Part shown: in pieces, positions 1-12,189 of the stretch
How positions within the stretch are numbered: the first letter of the stretch is position 1
Layout: each line of letters opens with the position of its first letter
NCBI GenBank assembly: GCA_014155875.1
Contig: JACEFZ010004085.1
Location: 212,001 to 276,000 of the forward strand
Source: Cepaea nemoralis
Lineage: Eukaryota > Mollusca > Gastropoda > Stylommatophora > Helicidae
Direction of reading: 5' to 3'
DNA length: 64,000 nt
Program-made: the position numbers and the translations under genes
The notes under the pieces: generated by a model
Seen by the model: the letters and a program-made list of their open reading frames with translations, nothing else
What the model was told of the DNA's origin: nothing
Database searches by the model: none

Positions 1-261
1 TCTTGCCCTGAATCCAGTATTTTCAGTAACAGACCTCCATGTCTCATCATGTAATCAAGTTACGAACATTTTGTTTCTGTATAATGTTACATTGTTCCCT
101 GTTTTCTCCAATGTCTTAAGATTTTGCATTTGATCTCTCCTCTGTCCAACTCATGTTTTTGTATCCCACAACATCATCATATTTCAAAAAGCTTCAAAGT
201 TCTTCTCCTCTGTTGTTCAAAGATGTTCAATTAGCCACCAGTAAAACTGCTTTTGTCAGTA

Positions 262-425
262 GTTGAGATGAGTTGAGTTGAGTCAAGAACCAACATCTCA
301 GCACTCAGGACATTCCCATACATGCTCCATCCTCATCTGCAACAGCCAGCGAAGAGTCCCAATACTAATAGTACCAGTAGCAGTCTGATTATGTCGGCAT
401 CAATATAATTTGAAAAACTAGCAAT
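262..425 (-). mobile_element. RNase H-type LINE 3' tail, TGAGT repeat
   Basis: TGAGTTGAGTTGAGTCAAGA, then ACCAACATCTCAGCACTCAG and CATTCCCATACATGCTCC, match the tails at 9640, 17350 and 47040. Confidence 0.7.
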
Positions 426-569
426 ACCGGGGCAAAATAATACCTTCATTAGTAACAGTCAGCATCTGAGGCTGTAGTTTCACCCCCTGAAAACCGCTTG
501 GTTGGAATTTACCTGCAAGTGATTTGTTAACAGATCACTTTGTGTTGATTTTCACAATGGGGATATTTA

Positions 570-835
570 TCACAAACATCAGAAAGAGGCAGTCATCTTT
601 TTTTGGCCACGTTATGAGAAGACAAAAAACTGGAACATGTTGTGACAACCAGAAAGATTTGCAGAAAGAGAGATAGAGGAAGACAGCGTGAGAAGATTCT
701 TGACAGTCTTGTGTCATGGCACGGAAAGGAGTCATCACATGAACTGATCCATGCCGTCGGAGATCGTAATTTGTGGAGAGGCACGATTGACTATGCCAGC
801 CGGCAAGGAATTGAATGATGATGATGATGAGTGTT
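570..835 (+). mobile_element. LINE 3' end with ATG-repeat tail
   Basis: The frame reads FFGHVMRRQK and then, after small shifts, LVSWHGKESSHELIHAVGDR and LWRGTIDYASRQGIE, followed by a GATGATGATGATGA tail. This C-terminus recurs at 12.7, 22.7, 28.0 and 56.1 kb in the window. Strongly 5'-truncated. Confidence 0.8.
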
Positions 836-1309
836 GGTCAATTGGAAAACAGTGGCAAGCTATTTAGTGTCAAATTGCATTTCAAAATAACAAACAGCAA
901 ATTCATGTTGGGGTTAATTGCAACATCCTGTACAGAACATGCAACTAACTTTTGAAAATCTATAACAGTAGAAGAAAGTCTAGAAGACAAATTGATGTCC
1001 CAAATTTGAGACAATCAAGTCCTTTAAGAGTTGATTTGCTTCACATAATGCTTGCCTTCTATCTTGACATGTACAGGTATCAGTCCAGTGTGATATCTGC
1101 TACTGCTTGTAACCAAACACTTCAGCAGAAAGATGATTGCACTGTAATACCCTTTTAAATGACAGAGGAGATGATTCTTTTCAACCTCTATGCAGGTTGC
1201 CTGATTGGTTCACAGCTTTTGCTGATACATCCTTACACTCATATTTAGCCACAATCCTACTGTCCCTTCTCAGCACAAGCTTGGGGACCCTTAGTGGTCA
1301 TTAATGATT
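836..1309. other. No feature recognised
   Basis: A weak SINE A-like 3' piece may lie at 845-960 (GTGGCAAGCTATTTAGTGTC, GCAACATCCTGTACAGAACA). Open frames here are short and unlike any family I know. Confidence 0.4.
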
Positions 1310-1570
1310 GTAAATTTACCAACTGCCTGCTTCACATTTAGTCATTTAGTTGTTACAAACTAACCAGCTGGTTATTACAAACCTACTAAATGCTATATAT
1401 TTACATGATTATCTGTTACAAAGTTACTGACTGGTTAATAAACATTTACTAAATGCTGTACATTGAATTGGTTGTTAATAATTTATTGATTGGTTATTAC
1501 ACACCTACTGAATGCTACATATTAAGTGACAGGATGTTACAAATCTATTCACTGGTTCCTGCACATTATC
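1310..1570. repeat. Degenerate tandem repeat of about 70 bp
   Basis: GGTTATTACAAACCTACTAA followed by ATGCTATATATT recurs three to four times with heavy divergence. Confidence 0.6.
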
Positions 1571-2640
1571 TATTGGTTTTAGAAATTTAATATCTGCAGG
1601 CAAGAAAGATTATTTCCAATTATTAGTACCCATGTTCATGAGAAAAAAAGAATATTGACGATTGTATATTTTACAGAATTGTCTAATTGTTTTCATATAT
1701 TATACAAGTTTAAACACATTTTCAGAACTGTTGTATAAATACTGGCCCAGGCTCCTAAGCCCATCAGCATTGCATCCACAAAATGTTTTGGATTTGAATG
1801 GCTCTTATTGCAACCACAAAGTGTATTGGATTTGAATGTCTCTTCAGATTGTCTAAAGATAGGAGATACTGATGAATATAACAGTGGAACTGGTAAAATG
1901 ACAGTTGAACATTTACTGCAAGTGTCCAACATTGCAGAAAATATAAAAATACACACACACCATTTGCGTATAAACTCTGGAGTCGACAAGCTTAAGTTGA
2001 CTGCTGTTTTCTTTCAAAATATTCAGGTTGATGTCTGAAGGTTAAAGAAGAATATTCAGAATAGTAATTAATCTGAAGAAACATAAACATAATGGAACAG
2101 AAAACATTGTTTTAATGTGCAGTGTAATTCAAAATGAATATCTGTATTCAAGGTACATATAGTTTTGGTTGTTCACTGTTTACAAATATAATATTTGTAC
2201 CAAAGCAAAGTACACTGTCTTGCATTTGTGAAATTTAACATTTGTGGTCTTTGTGTTATAAAGCACACATCTGAATGATAATGCAATTCTCCCTTCACTC
2301 ATTCCAACTGATCCCTCATCATCGGTTCTATTCCTGACACCGTCTAGTGTCTGAAATAATCATGGTTTATGTGTTCATTATCTCTTCATCTGTGAATGGC
2401 TTGTCTGTTGTTTGAAGCAAACCAAAATTCTGAAGTGTCCAGTTACCATAACGATGAAAAGATTTTGTTGTTGGTTGTGAATCTCCTGAAAAACTGAGTT
2501 TTTAACGCTAAAATCAGATGCCTTGGTGTTCAGTTCATTTAAGCCCCAAAAAGGTGCTAAATCTGTCAAAGTGTGTGAACGAACGAACACAGGACTGTCT
2601 AACATTCTGCCCTTCTATCAGTCTCTTTCATACATTATTT
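1571..2640. other. No feature recognised
   Basis: AT-rich sequence with short open frames (up to 98 codons) that match nothing I know. I looked here for the missing GCP5 final exon and did not find it. Confidence 0.4.
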
Positions 2641-2814
2641 CATCCACACATCATTCGAGGCTAACTGAAAACAACAATATAAAAGATATGCTTTATAAAG
2701 GCATGGAGAAAATGCAAAATCACTACCACACAACTCAATGAGGTTGTTGTAGAGGCCTTTCTTCCAGCTCAATATCAAAGTACTTATCTGCACATAGACA
2801 CTTGCAGAGCTCTC

Positions 2815-2945
2815 CTTCCCCACTCCACGTCCAGAAACCAGCAGCACGTACAAGACCAGTACTGAAACTTCACATCTGCCGAAAAGCATATTAGACTGTA
2901 ACCAGGTCATGATACAGCACAGTGCGTACAGGCTGGCTTGGTCAT
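2815..2945 (+). repeat. Dispersed repeat V
   Basis: CACGTCCAGAAACCAGCAGC, ACAAGACCAGTACTGAAACT and TGTAACCAGGTCATGATACA also occur, diverged, at 46100-46215, at 46385-46450 and, inverted, at 32395-32520. Confidence 0.65.
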
Positions 2946-3244
2946 GTTTCCGCTACAAGCTTTAGGTATTTGATTATCAACAGAATTTCAACCAATGACC
3001 ATAGGGTTACAATTGTACAGGAAGTGCCAACATATTCTACCACTGAATTGTGAAGTGCCAGGACTTTCACACACTCTAAGCCAGAACATATTGTCACCTT
3101 TCCTTCCCAGACAAATCCTAGAAAATTCTGAAAATTGCCTTGTATCTACTTTTAAGAATCTGGGTAGAAGACCTAAGGCTGCACTTGTCAGAGAAAATAT
3201 TTGAGGCTCTGCTGGTGATTAAACCTGGATAATTTTCACCAAAC

Positions 3245-3480
3245 TATACACCAAAATTATCTCATCTCATCTCATCCCTCTTGTTCCTTGTGGCGTCGAG
3301 ATGAAGCATAAACAGCAAGAGAGTGTCCATTTATGAGCTTCATATATTGTGACTCCCATGGACTCTGTTACTATACTTGTCCATCTGTTTACACGGTCAG
3401 CCTCTTCTTCTGGATCCATTTGGTCTGTACATCATTGCTTGTTGTGGTATACTGTTAGTTGGTAGCCTTGTTATTGGCCA
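3245..3480 (-). mobile_element. Probable retroposon tail with TCTCA repeat
   Basis: TCTCATCTCATCTCATCCCT followed by GTTCCTTGTGGCGTCGAGAT resembles the tailed LINE ends elsewhere, but no coding match was found. Confidence 0.3.
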
Positions 3481-5589
3481 AAAAATGTAACTTGCTGTTT
3501 TCTAATGAAATCTTTCACTGCAAGACTATACACCTTTAAAATGCTGATATCCATTCTGAAATACCCTGTATGTATATCACATATCCAAGTTTGACTGTTG
3601 ATCGCTGATGTGAATTATTGTCAATATTTGTGTATAAACCTACGTGTCTCCACCAAGGGACCTCAGATTGTTTATATGTATGCTTTCCTATTGTCATTTT
3701 CCAAACATTACTCAGGCCATAATATCAGCATCAGTGAATGTGTGATAAATATGTACATTTATATATATGTTTATCAATTGTGTATAGATATTTACATTTC
3801 TTGTTTACCTTCCATGCTTGTCTTAATGGTTTCTTATGTCAGGGATGATTACATTGTCTGATGAAAACATCAATTGATGGTAACATCATCACTTTTTAAA
3901 AAGTAGATTTATTGTGAACTGTGTTCTAAAACTTGCGTAGTTGTTTTCAGAATTGCACAGTTGAGTTCATTTTGCTTGTACATCTTTGATTGCAGTGTTA
4001 TCGATGCTTGTTGATCACATACCATTATTAGAAGTAATTTTTGGCTCATGTAAGCTTTGTTACTTTGTTTGATGTTGTGTCTCTTTGTTTTTAAATTGTA
4101 TGATGGAAATGAAAAGATGAAAAATTCAACAGAGCTGCACATAAAATCACAGGTTTTCCAACCAATGACTAATGACCTCGGCATTATGGAACAAAAGATA
4201 AAATTACTGGTTTCCAGAGAGGAGCGGAGGGTCATGAGTGTTCCAGACCAAACACCTAAAGAAGAAGTGGTTCTCAAAATAGTTTGGCTCAGCCACTGGT
4301 GCACCACCAGAATATGGCAGCTGCAATGGGAATACCCATAAGTCAGCTGCAGCGGGAAATACCCATAATGTATCTGCTTTGGGAATACCCAGAGGGAATC
4401 AGTGATTGACATTTCCAGAAAATGCATTTACTGACAACAGTAGACAGGTCATTTCATATTTATTTTGACACATGATCTTTTCTAATGAGCCTATTGATAT
4501 AAAAATTGACATGCCACACACAAAAAACAAATGCTACACACTTTTTGTAATGATCATTTATTTTAATCATATCACTGATTTTAGAGCATGGATTCTTTTC
4601 AGTGCTTGACTCACTAAACTGAAACCTTGTAAATAGGAACGATATATGAGCAGTAAATTATGGTGATATAAAAATATAACAAATAGTGTTTGATATTCAT
4701 GTAGATAAACAACAAATACAAACTACATATCTCACAAAGTTGATTGTGGCATATTTTTAATTTGGACAGATTATAATCATAATCGAGATAATCATAAATG
4801 ATAGACAATTATTTAAAATTCAACTATGGGTTTCTTTCATCCAGCAGGAATCAATACAGTTGATAACGCATCAGTGTATACTAATCGTTATATAAAGCTT
4901 TTTAAACATGCCATTCCACCGTAAATCTAGCATTGTGATTGCCCAAAATCTTATTTTTGTTAAATCAATGACATGGTTTCCTCCTGCCTTCCACATACAC
5001 ATAAAAATATCTGTTAGAAATATTCTATTAACAATTTTATTTGCACAGCGATCGTTGCTCAGTCAGTCTGTCAGTTTTGCTGTCCCTCTCTAACATATAT
5101 CACAGGCATTTGTTTGTATGTAAGATAAAAACTTTGATTATCAGATCAATTTTTGAATGCCGGGAAATCAGAATTTGGATCTGTTATGTCTTAATCATCA
5201 TTATGGGATAATTTCTACTGAACTTTTTTTGGTTTCATTTAGAACTGGTCATACATTTTAAATATCCTTTTTATTACCAATAATGCCAGCATAGTTTTGT
5301 AAACCATAAATACAGTAATCAATCTTTGAAATAAAAATGAAAACTCGGAGAGAAAATTCAACATAAAACCCTCATGTTCTTTTATGAGTTAAGTTCTTGC
5401 AGTTTTGTTTCCATTTATTGGGTTTGTTGAAAAAGACTTGATGGTATTCCTTAAATTTATGACTGTAAATGTATGGCTAAATGTGTTTCATTTGTAGAAC
5501 TCACTAATCTATGTCAGTTAGTTTTCTTCTCGCAAAAGTTATGATTATAACTAAGGTGATTAACCAAAGATTAACTTCAGATGATAATC
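3481..5589. other. No feature recognised
   Basis: AT-rich. A 172-codon minus frame at 3909-4427 is low in complexity signals. It contains a short internal repeat (GGGAATACCCATAA, GGGAAATACCCATAATG, GGGAATACCCAGAGG) at 4327-4400. I could not link it to a family. Confidence 0.4.
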
Positions 5590-6890
5590 ATTGTTCAGTA
5601 CCAGCTACTATTCCTTATATATATCATGCTTCTAGTGTTCAGAAATGTTAGTGTTGGGTACGAATTATGAGTTGTGTGGTATGATACCAGAAATGTTAGC
5701 GTTAGTTGTTGGCATAGACTGCTATAGAATGATACCAGAAATGTTAGCATTAGTTATGAATCATGAGTTGTGTGGCATAGACTACTATAGAATGATACCA
5801 GAAATGTTAGAGTTTGTTTCTAGTTACTGTTCTACAAATGTATCAAAATATGTGTGGTGACTAAAGAATTATATTAGAACTGTTAGTTTTTAGTAGTCTA
5901 CGTATAACTGTGTCGTACTGTGTGTATCATAAGTTATGTGTTACAGAAACAGTCCAGAAATGTTAGCATTTGTGTCTAGTTACTGTGAATGTATGTATTA
6001 TGAGTTGTATGATAAAGTATGAGACCAGAACTGTTAGTAATTGTTTATAGTTACTGTTCCATGTATGTATTATGAGTTTATAGTACAGTATATTTCAAGC
6101 CACTGTTCACATATGTATTAAAGGTTGTGTGGTATGGTATGGCATCAAAACTGTTAGTGCTTCTAATTACAGCTCTCATATATATCATATGTTGTGTGGC
6201 ATAGGATGGGACCAGAAATATTAGCAAGTATTTCTAGTTACTGTTTCACACGTGTATTATGAGCTGTGTGAAGAATGTATGAGACCAGAAATGTTAACAA
6301 TTGTTTCTAATGACTCTTCCACATATGCATCAACAGGTGTGTGGAACTGTAAGAATCATGTTATGTGCTACAGAATGAGTCCATACGTGTTGAGCAGTTG
6401 TTTCTAACTACTATTCCACGTATGCATCTTGTAATTTGTAGTGTTTTATGTATCATGAGTGTTGTGGTACTGTATGTATTATGGGTTTTGTGGTGCAGAA
6501 TGAGACCCAAAAAATGATAGCATATGTTTCCAGCTACTGTTCGACCTATGTATCCTGAGTTTTGTGATACTGTGTGCATTATAAGTTTTGTGGTACTGTG
6601 TGTATTGTGAGTTTTGTGGTACTGTATGAATTATGACTTTTTCGATGCAGAAAAAGACCTGAAATGTTCACATTTGGTTCTAGACAGCTTTCCGTGTACG
6701 CGTCATACATTTTGCGGTACTGAATACTACAGAAAGATACCAGAAATGTTAGCACTTGGTTCTATCTACCCTTCCACTTATGTATCATATGTTGTATGCT
6801 ACAGAATGAGTGCATACAAGTTTCAGTTGGTTCTAGCTACTGCTCCACATACAAGTATGTGTGTGGTACATAGTTAGCTAATGATGTTAA
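5590..6890. repeat. Old long-period tandem repeat, about 100-110 bp
   Basis: CCAGAAATGTTAGCA, then TTTCTAGTTACTGTTCCACA and TGTATTATGAGTTGTGTGGT, recur about eleven times with much divergence. An open frame of 71 codons (5645-5860) repeats RMIPEMLAL and simply follows the repeat. Confidence 0.85.
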
Positions 6891-7166
6891 CATCACATTA
6901 TTGATATTTAGAATGTTGGTATTGCACTAACTCAAATTATGGATATATGTGTATTGTTAGGTAACATTTGTAGTTTGGTTCATTCACAGTTTGAATTTCA
7001 ACCAAAACAGATGTGAAACCTTCTTTGGTTTTGTCACATGTAAATGTAATTATTTGTGGAAGTTTAGTTATATTTTGATGTTGTATTGTTTCAAAAATAA
7101 ATCCCTTGCAGAAATGAGTGAATTCCGTGTTATTTTTTATAGTTAATTTTTTTTTAAATGTTGCAT

Positions 7167-7402
7167 ATCCTTTACAGGACGTTGCAGTCAACACCAGCAT
7201 TTTTCAGCTGGTGTTGATGTACTAGGCAAGTTTTACGTTAAGTAGTTTGCCATTACTTTCTGAACGATCGGCTCACATACCCCTGTAAGTTACCAGCGCG
7301 TCGCTAACCGCTGCTGATTCTCGCAGTTGCTGTTTTTCCCATGGTGATAAACAGGATTACGAACAATGTCTTTAAAACCTTGGCCTGGGGGACCAGCTTT
7401 TT
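7167..7402 (-). mobile_element. SINE A (tRNA-derived)
   Basis: Minus-strand copy with the common 3' end (GCATATCCTTTACAGGACGT on the plus strand). It has body CTAGGCAAGTTTTACGT and TGCCATTACTTTCTGAACGA, and a tRNA-like head near 7390. SINE A is the most frequent element in the window. Confidence 0.85.
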
Positions 7403-7424
7403 TTCTAGTTTTTATACTATCTGG

Positions 7425-9285
7425 CGTCTATTTCAGTGCACTGTCAACTGTAATCTGTCATCTACTGAGTTTAATACCTTGAAGTATAGGACAGTGCACT
7501 GTCAACTGTAATCTACTGGGTTTAATACCTTGAAGTATAGGACAGTGCACTGTCAACTGTAATCTGTCATCTACTGAGTTTAATACCTTGAAGTATAGGA
7601 CAGTGCACTGTCAACTGTAATCTACTGGGTTTAATACCTTGAAGTATAGGATAGTGCACTGTCAACTGTAATCTGTCATCTACTGGGTTTAGTACCTTGA
7701 AGTATAGGACAGTGCACTGTCAACTGTAATCTGTCATCTACTGGGTTTAATACCTTGAAGTATAGGACAGTGCACTGTCAACTGTAATCTGTCATCTACT
7801 GGGTTTAATACCTTGAAGTATAGGACAGTGCACTGTCAACTGTAATCTGTCATCTACTGGGTTTAGTACCCTGAAGTATAGGACAGTGCACTGTCAACTG
7901 TAATCTGTCATCTACTGGGTTTAATACCTTGAAGTATAGGACAGTGCACTGTCAACTGTAATCTGTCATCTACTGGGTTTAATACCTTGAAGTATAGGAC
8001 AGTGCACTGTCAACTGTAATCTGTCATCTACTGGGTTTAATACCTTGAAGTATAGGACAGTGCACTGTCAACTGTAATCTGTCATCTACTGGGTTTATAC
8101 CTTGAAGTATAGGACAGTGCACTGTCAACTGTAATCTGTCATCTACTGGTTAGTACCTTGAAGTATAGGACAGTACACTGTCAACTGTAATCTGTCATCT
8201 ACTGGTTTAGTACCTTGAGTATAGGACAGTGCACTGTCAACTGTAATCTGTCATCTACTGGGTTTAGTACCTTGAAGTATAGGACAGTGCACTGTCAACT
8301 GTAATCTGTCATCTACTGGGTTTAGTACCCTTGAAGTATAGGACAGTGCACTGTCAACTGTAATCTGTCATCTACTGGGTTTAGTACCTTGAGGTATAGG
8401 ACAGTGCACTGTCAACTGTAATCTGTCATCTACTGGGTTTAGTACCTTGAGGTATAGGACAGTGCACTGTCAACTGTAATCTGTCATCTACTGGGTTTAG
8501 TACCTTGAGGTATAGGACAGTTCACTGTCACTGTATCTGTCATCTACTGGGTTTAAGTACCTTGAAGGTATAGGACAGTGCACTGTCAACTGTAATCTGT
8601 CATCTACTGGGTTTAGTACCTTGAAGTATAGGACAGTGCACTGTCAACTGTAATCTGTCATCTACTGGGTTTAGTACCTTGAAGTATAGGACAGTGCACT
8701 GTCAACTGTAATCTGTCATCTACTGGGTTTAGTACCTTGAGAGTATAGGACAGTGCACTGTCAACTGTAATCTATCATCTACTTGGGTTTATTACCTTGA
8801 AGATAGGACAGTGCACTGTCAATGTAATCTGCATCTATGGTTTAGACCTTGAAGTATAGGACAGTGCATGTCAACTGTAACTGTCATCTAGGGTTAGTAC
8901 CTTGAAGTATAGGGACAGTACACTGTCAACTTAATCTGTCATCTACTGGAGGTTTAGTACCTTGAAGTATAGGAAATTTCACTGTCAACTGTAAATCTGG
9001 TCATCTACTGGGGTTTAATACCTTGAAGTATAGGAGCAGTGCACTGTCCAAACTGTAATCCTGTCATCTACTGGGTTCTATATACCTCGAAGTACTAGGG
9101 ACAGTGCACTGTCAACTGTAATCTGTCAGCTACTGGGGTTTAAATACCTTGAAGTATAGGACAGTGCACTGTCAACTGTAATCTGTCATCTACTGGGTTT
9201 AGTACCTTGAAGTATAGGACAGTGCACTGTCAACTGTAATCGGTCATCTACTGGGTTTAATACCTTGAAGTATAGGACAGGGGGT
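7425..9285. repeat. 58-bp satellite-like array, about 32 copies
   Basis: The unit contains the 14-bp palindrome GACAGTGCACTGTC, then AACTGTAATCTGTCATCTAC and TGGGTTTAATACCTTGAAGT. Some early units lack TGTCATC (51 bp). The stretch 8760-9110 has many single-base indels. The right end runs without a gap into a SINE whose own 3' end matches the unit. Confidence 0.95.
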
Positions 9286-9286
9286 T

Positions 9287-9450
9287 CTTGAGCCTGAGGA
9301 ATTAGTGCCGCCTGGCTAGTACAGTCGCTGCGAACTGTGCAGGTTAGGGTTTCTTTTTGCCGTTGACAGAAAAGAAAAATCCACACCTTACAGAGGATTC
9401 AAATCCGAACGAGAACCCAGCATTCTTAGCCACATGGCCAGCCACTCCTC
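9287..9450 (-). mobile_element. SINE C, joined to the 58-bp array
   Basis: The minus-strand head is GAGTGGCTGGCCATGTGGCT with GGATTTGAATCCTCTGTAAG (B box), then AAACCCTAACCTGCACAGTT. Its 3' end passes directly into the satellite units. Confidence 0.8.
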
Positions 9451-9635
9451 GCATTTTATACATTTGTGATTAATCATAATCATGTGGCTTGCCAACTGGC
9501 ATATACATTCATGCATCTCCACAGATCTGTCTTTAATTGTATGGACTAACTCAGTTGATAATATTCCTACAGGTCACTTCTCAGTCCATCCTGCTTCATT
9601 TCTCTGTCTGCTCCTGCCTCTTGTACCGCTGATCT

Positions 9636-9990
9636 TGAGTTGAGTTGAGTCAAGAACCGACATGACTGCACTCAGGGCATTCCCTTAAGTGCCCAGTCCT
9701 CATCTACAACAGCCAGCATAGAGTTCCAATACTAATGGTGCCAGTTGCAATCTGATTATATGTCCGTCTAGCTTTACCTCTGAGCGACGATTGTCCTCTG
9801 ACCACCCCATGCTGCTGCATTCCCTCTAGACCATGATAGTCTATTCTTCTGCATTGATCACATTCTCCCAGAGGGCCTTCACCACATCTGCCGTTTCATG
9901 CATCAAATTCCCCCTTGATGATGCGGCACCAGCCGATCTGTCTGCTGATTTCCACTGCTGATCTTTCATGTCATTACATTTTTTCCATAT
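9636..9990 (-). mobile_element. RNase H-type LINE 3' end
   Basis: It starts GAGTTGAGTTGAGTCAAGAA and continues like the 47 kb copy through ACTCAGGGCATTCCCTTAAG. The coding part is degraded. Confidence 0.7.
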
Positions 9991-10019
9991 TTTCTCTTCT
10001 CTCTGTATGACCACAGAAT

Positions 10020-11408
10020 ATTGTTTATATTTTTCTTATAAATGTAACATTTATAAATGCAACGTTATCTCCTCCTTATAAATGTAACATTTAAAAATGT
10101 AACATTATCTCCTCCTTATAAATGAAATATTGTTCATCTCCTCCTTATAAATCGCCTCCTTAAAAATGTAATAATGTTTGTCTCCTCCTTATAAATGTAA
10201 CAATGTTATCTCTTTCTTATAAATGTAATATTGTTTATCTCTATCTACTCTTTATAAATGTAATATTGTTTATCTTGTCCTTTTAAATGTAACATTGGTT
10301 ATCTCCTCCTTATAAATGTAACATTGTTTATCTCTTTCTTATAAATGTAACATTGTTTATCTCTTCCTTATAAATGTAACATAGTTTGTCTCCTCTGTAT
10401 AAATGTAATGTTGTTTATTTCTTTCTAAATGTAACATTGTTTATCTCTTCTTCATAAATGTAACATTGTTTATCTCTTCTTCATAAGTGTAACATTGTTT
10501 ATCTCTTCCTTATAAATGTAACATTGTTTATCTCTTCTTCATAAATGTAACATTGTTTATCTCTTCTTCATAAATGTAACATTGTTTATCTCTTCTTCAT
10601 AAGTGTAACATTGTTTATCTCTTCTTCATAAATGTAACATTGTTTATCTCTTCTTCATAAGTGTAACATTGTTTATCTCTTCCTTATAATGTAACATTGT
10701 TTATCTCTTCCTTATAAATGTAACATTGTTTATCTCTTCTTCATAATGTAACATTGTTTATCTCTTCTTCATAATGTAACATTGTTTATCTCTCCCTTAT
10801 AAATGTAACATTGTTTATCTCTTCCTTATAAATGTAACATTGTTTATCTCTTCCTTATAAATGTAACATTGTTTATCTCTTCCTTATAAATGTAACATTG
10901 TTTATCTTCTCTGTATAAATGTAATGTTGTTTATTTCTTTATAAATATAACATTGTTTATCTCTTCCTTATAAATGTAACATTGTTTATCTCCTCTGTAT
11001 AAATGCAATGTTGTTCGTTTCTTTATAAATGTAACATTGTTTATCTCTTCCTTATAAATGTAACATTGTTTATCTCTTCCTTATAAATGTAACATTGTTT
11101 ATCTCTTCCTTATAAATGTAACATTGTTTATATCCTCTGTATAAATTTAATGTTGTTTATTTCTGTATAGATGTAACATTTTTTATCTCTTCCTTATAAA
11201 TGTAACACTGTTTATCTCTTCCTTATAAATGTAACACTGTTTATCTCTTCCTTATAAATGTAACACTGTTTATCTCTTACTTATAAATGTAACACTGTTT
11301 ATCTCTTACTTATAAATGTAACATTGTTTACCTCTTCCTTATAAATGTAACATTGTTTATCTCTTCCTTATAAATATATAATTGCTTAGCTTCTCCTTAT
11401 AAATGTAC
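10020..11408. repeat. 29-bp tandem array, about 47 copies
   Basis: The plus-strand unit is ATAAATGTAACATTGTTTAT plus CTCTTCCTT, with TTCATA and CTGTATA variants. The left edge is degenerate and the right part homogeneous. It ends at a tRNA-derived SINE at 11412. No coding capacity. Confidence 0.95.
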
Positions 11409-11411
11409 ATG

Positions 11412-11515
11412 GTGGTCAACGTGGCTGAATGGATAAGAGTGCTTGCTCTTAAACTTCCGATATGCAGGATTTCGGGGTAGTGGGATTGCTCCCTATCCCT
11501 GTCATTTGTACTTAA
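11412..11515 (+). mobile_element. SINE B (tRNA-derived), 5' part
   Basis: GGTCAACGTGGCTGAATGGA followed by TAAGAGTGCTTGCTCTTAAA, a tRNA-like A-box head. It joins the end of the 29-bp array. Confidence 0.7.
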
Positions 11516-11530
11516 ATGTTCACTCCTTGT

Positions 11531-11622
11531 TCAGAAAGCGAAAGCAAACTAATGTATGTAAAGTTTCCTAGAAAGTCAACTCGCTGTTGGGATTTATCAC
11601 AACATCCTACAAAGGACTGCAA
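11531..11622 (+). mobile_element. SINE A 3' fragment
   Basis: CAGAAAGCGAAAGCAAACTA, then AAGTTTCCTAGAAAGTC and CACAACATCCTACAAAGGAC, a diverged 3' half. Confidence 0.6.
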
Positions 11623-11712
11623 CATTTTCTTACATAGTTGTGCATTTCATTATTCTTTCCAGAATATTGTTGTCAGTTATTCTGGCAATCCAAGGTATTT
11701 GCAATATTTATG

Positions 11713-11716
<4 letters not shown>

Positions 11717-11788
<72 letters not shown>
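11717..11788. repeat. TA microsatellite
   Basis: A pure AT run of about 70 bases, interrupted at its right end by the terminal inverted repeat of a DNA transposon. Confidence 0.98.
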
Positions 11789-11793
<5 letters not shown>

Positions 11794-12181
11794 GTATTTT
11801 TAATGACAGCAACGTTTGAAAATATTGTCGGTCCAATTTTTGTATTCACCCTCCGTAAAGTTTATGCCGGTCTCCCTGGCTTAGAAGTCTTTCTCCGTAA
11901 CCCCATATATTCTCGTGAGTAAGGTAACCTGCGTGAGAATCGGTAGCGGTTCTCGCCGCGTTGGTAACTTACGGGGTATGTGAGTGTCAGAAAACAATGG
12001 CAAACTAATGAGCGTAATCTTGCCTAGTACATCAACAGCAGCTGAAAAATGCTGAAGTTGACTGCAACGTCTTGTAAGGGATATGCAAAAAAAAAATAAA
12101 AATCATGCAACATAATAGGTAAATACAAAACTTGCACCGGCAATATTTTCACACATTGCACAGTCATTAAAAATACACCCT
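11789..12181. mobile_element. 393-bp MITE with perfect 19-bp terminal inverted repeats, carrying a SINE
   Basis: The left end is AGGGTGTATTTTTAATGAC and the right end is its exact reverse complement. Inverted similarity continues inward with AAAATATTG against CAATATTTT. The interior from about 11865 to 12090 is a plus-strand copy of the common SINE A family. The element sits at the end of a TA microsatellite, so the target duplication cannot be read with confidence. No transposase is encoded. Confidence 0.88.
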
Positions 12182-12189
12182 GTATAATA

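Noticed and set aside
2378..2605. Minus-strand frame with a TTTTTCAG acceptor, as the GCP5 final exon
   Set aside because: Its residues do not match the expected helix or the FPHLE-like block.
3909..4427. 172-codon minus-strand frame
   Set aside because: No domain, an internal short nucleotide repeat, and no splice context. Insufficient to call a gene.
7425..9285. Regular repeat spacing suggesting a CRISPR array
   Set aside because: Repeats are contiguous with no unique spacers, and the genome is clearly eukaryotic.
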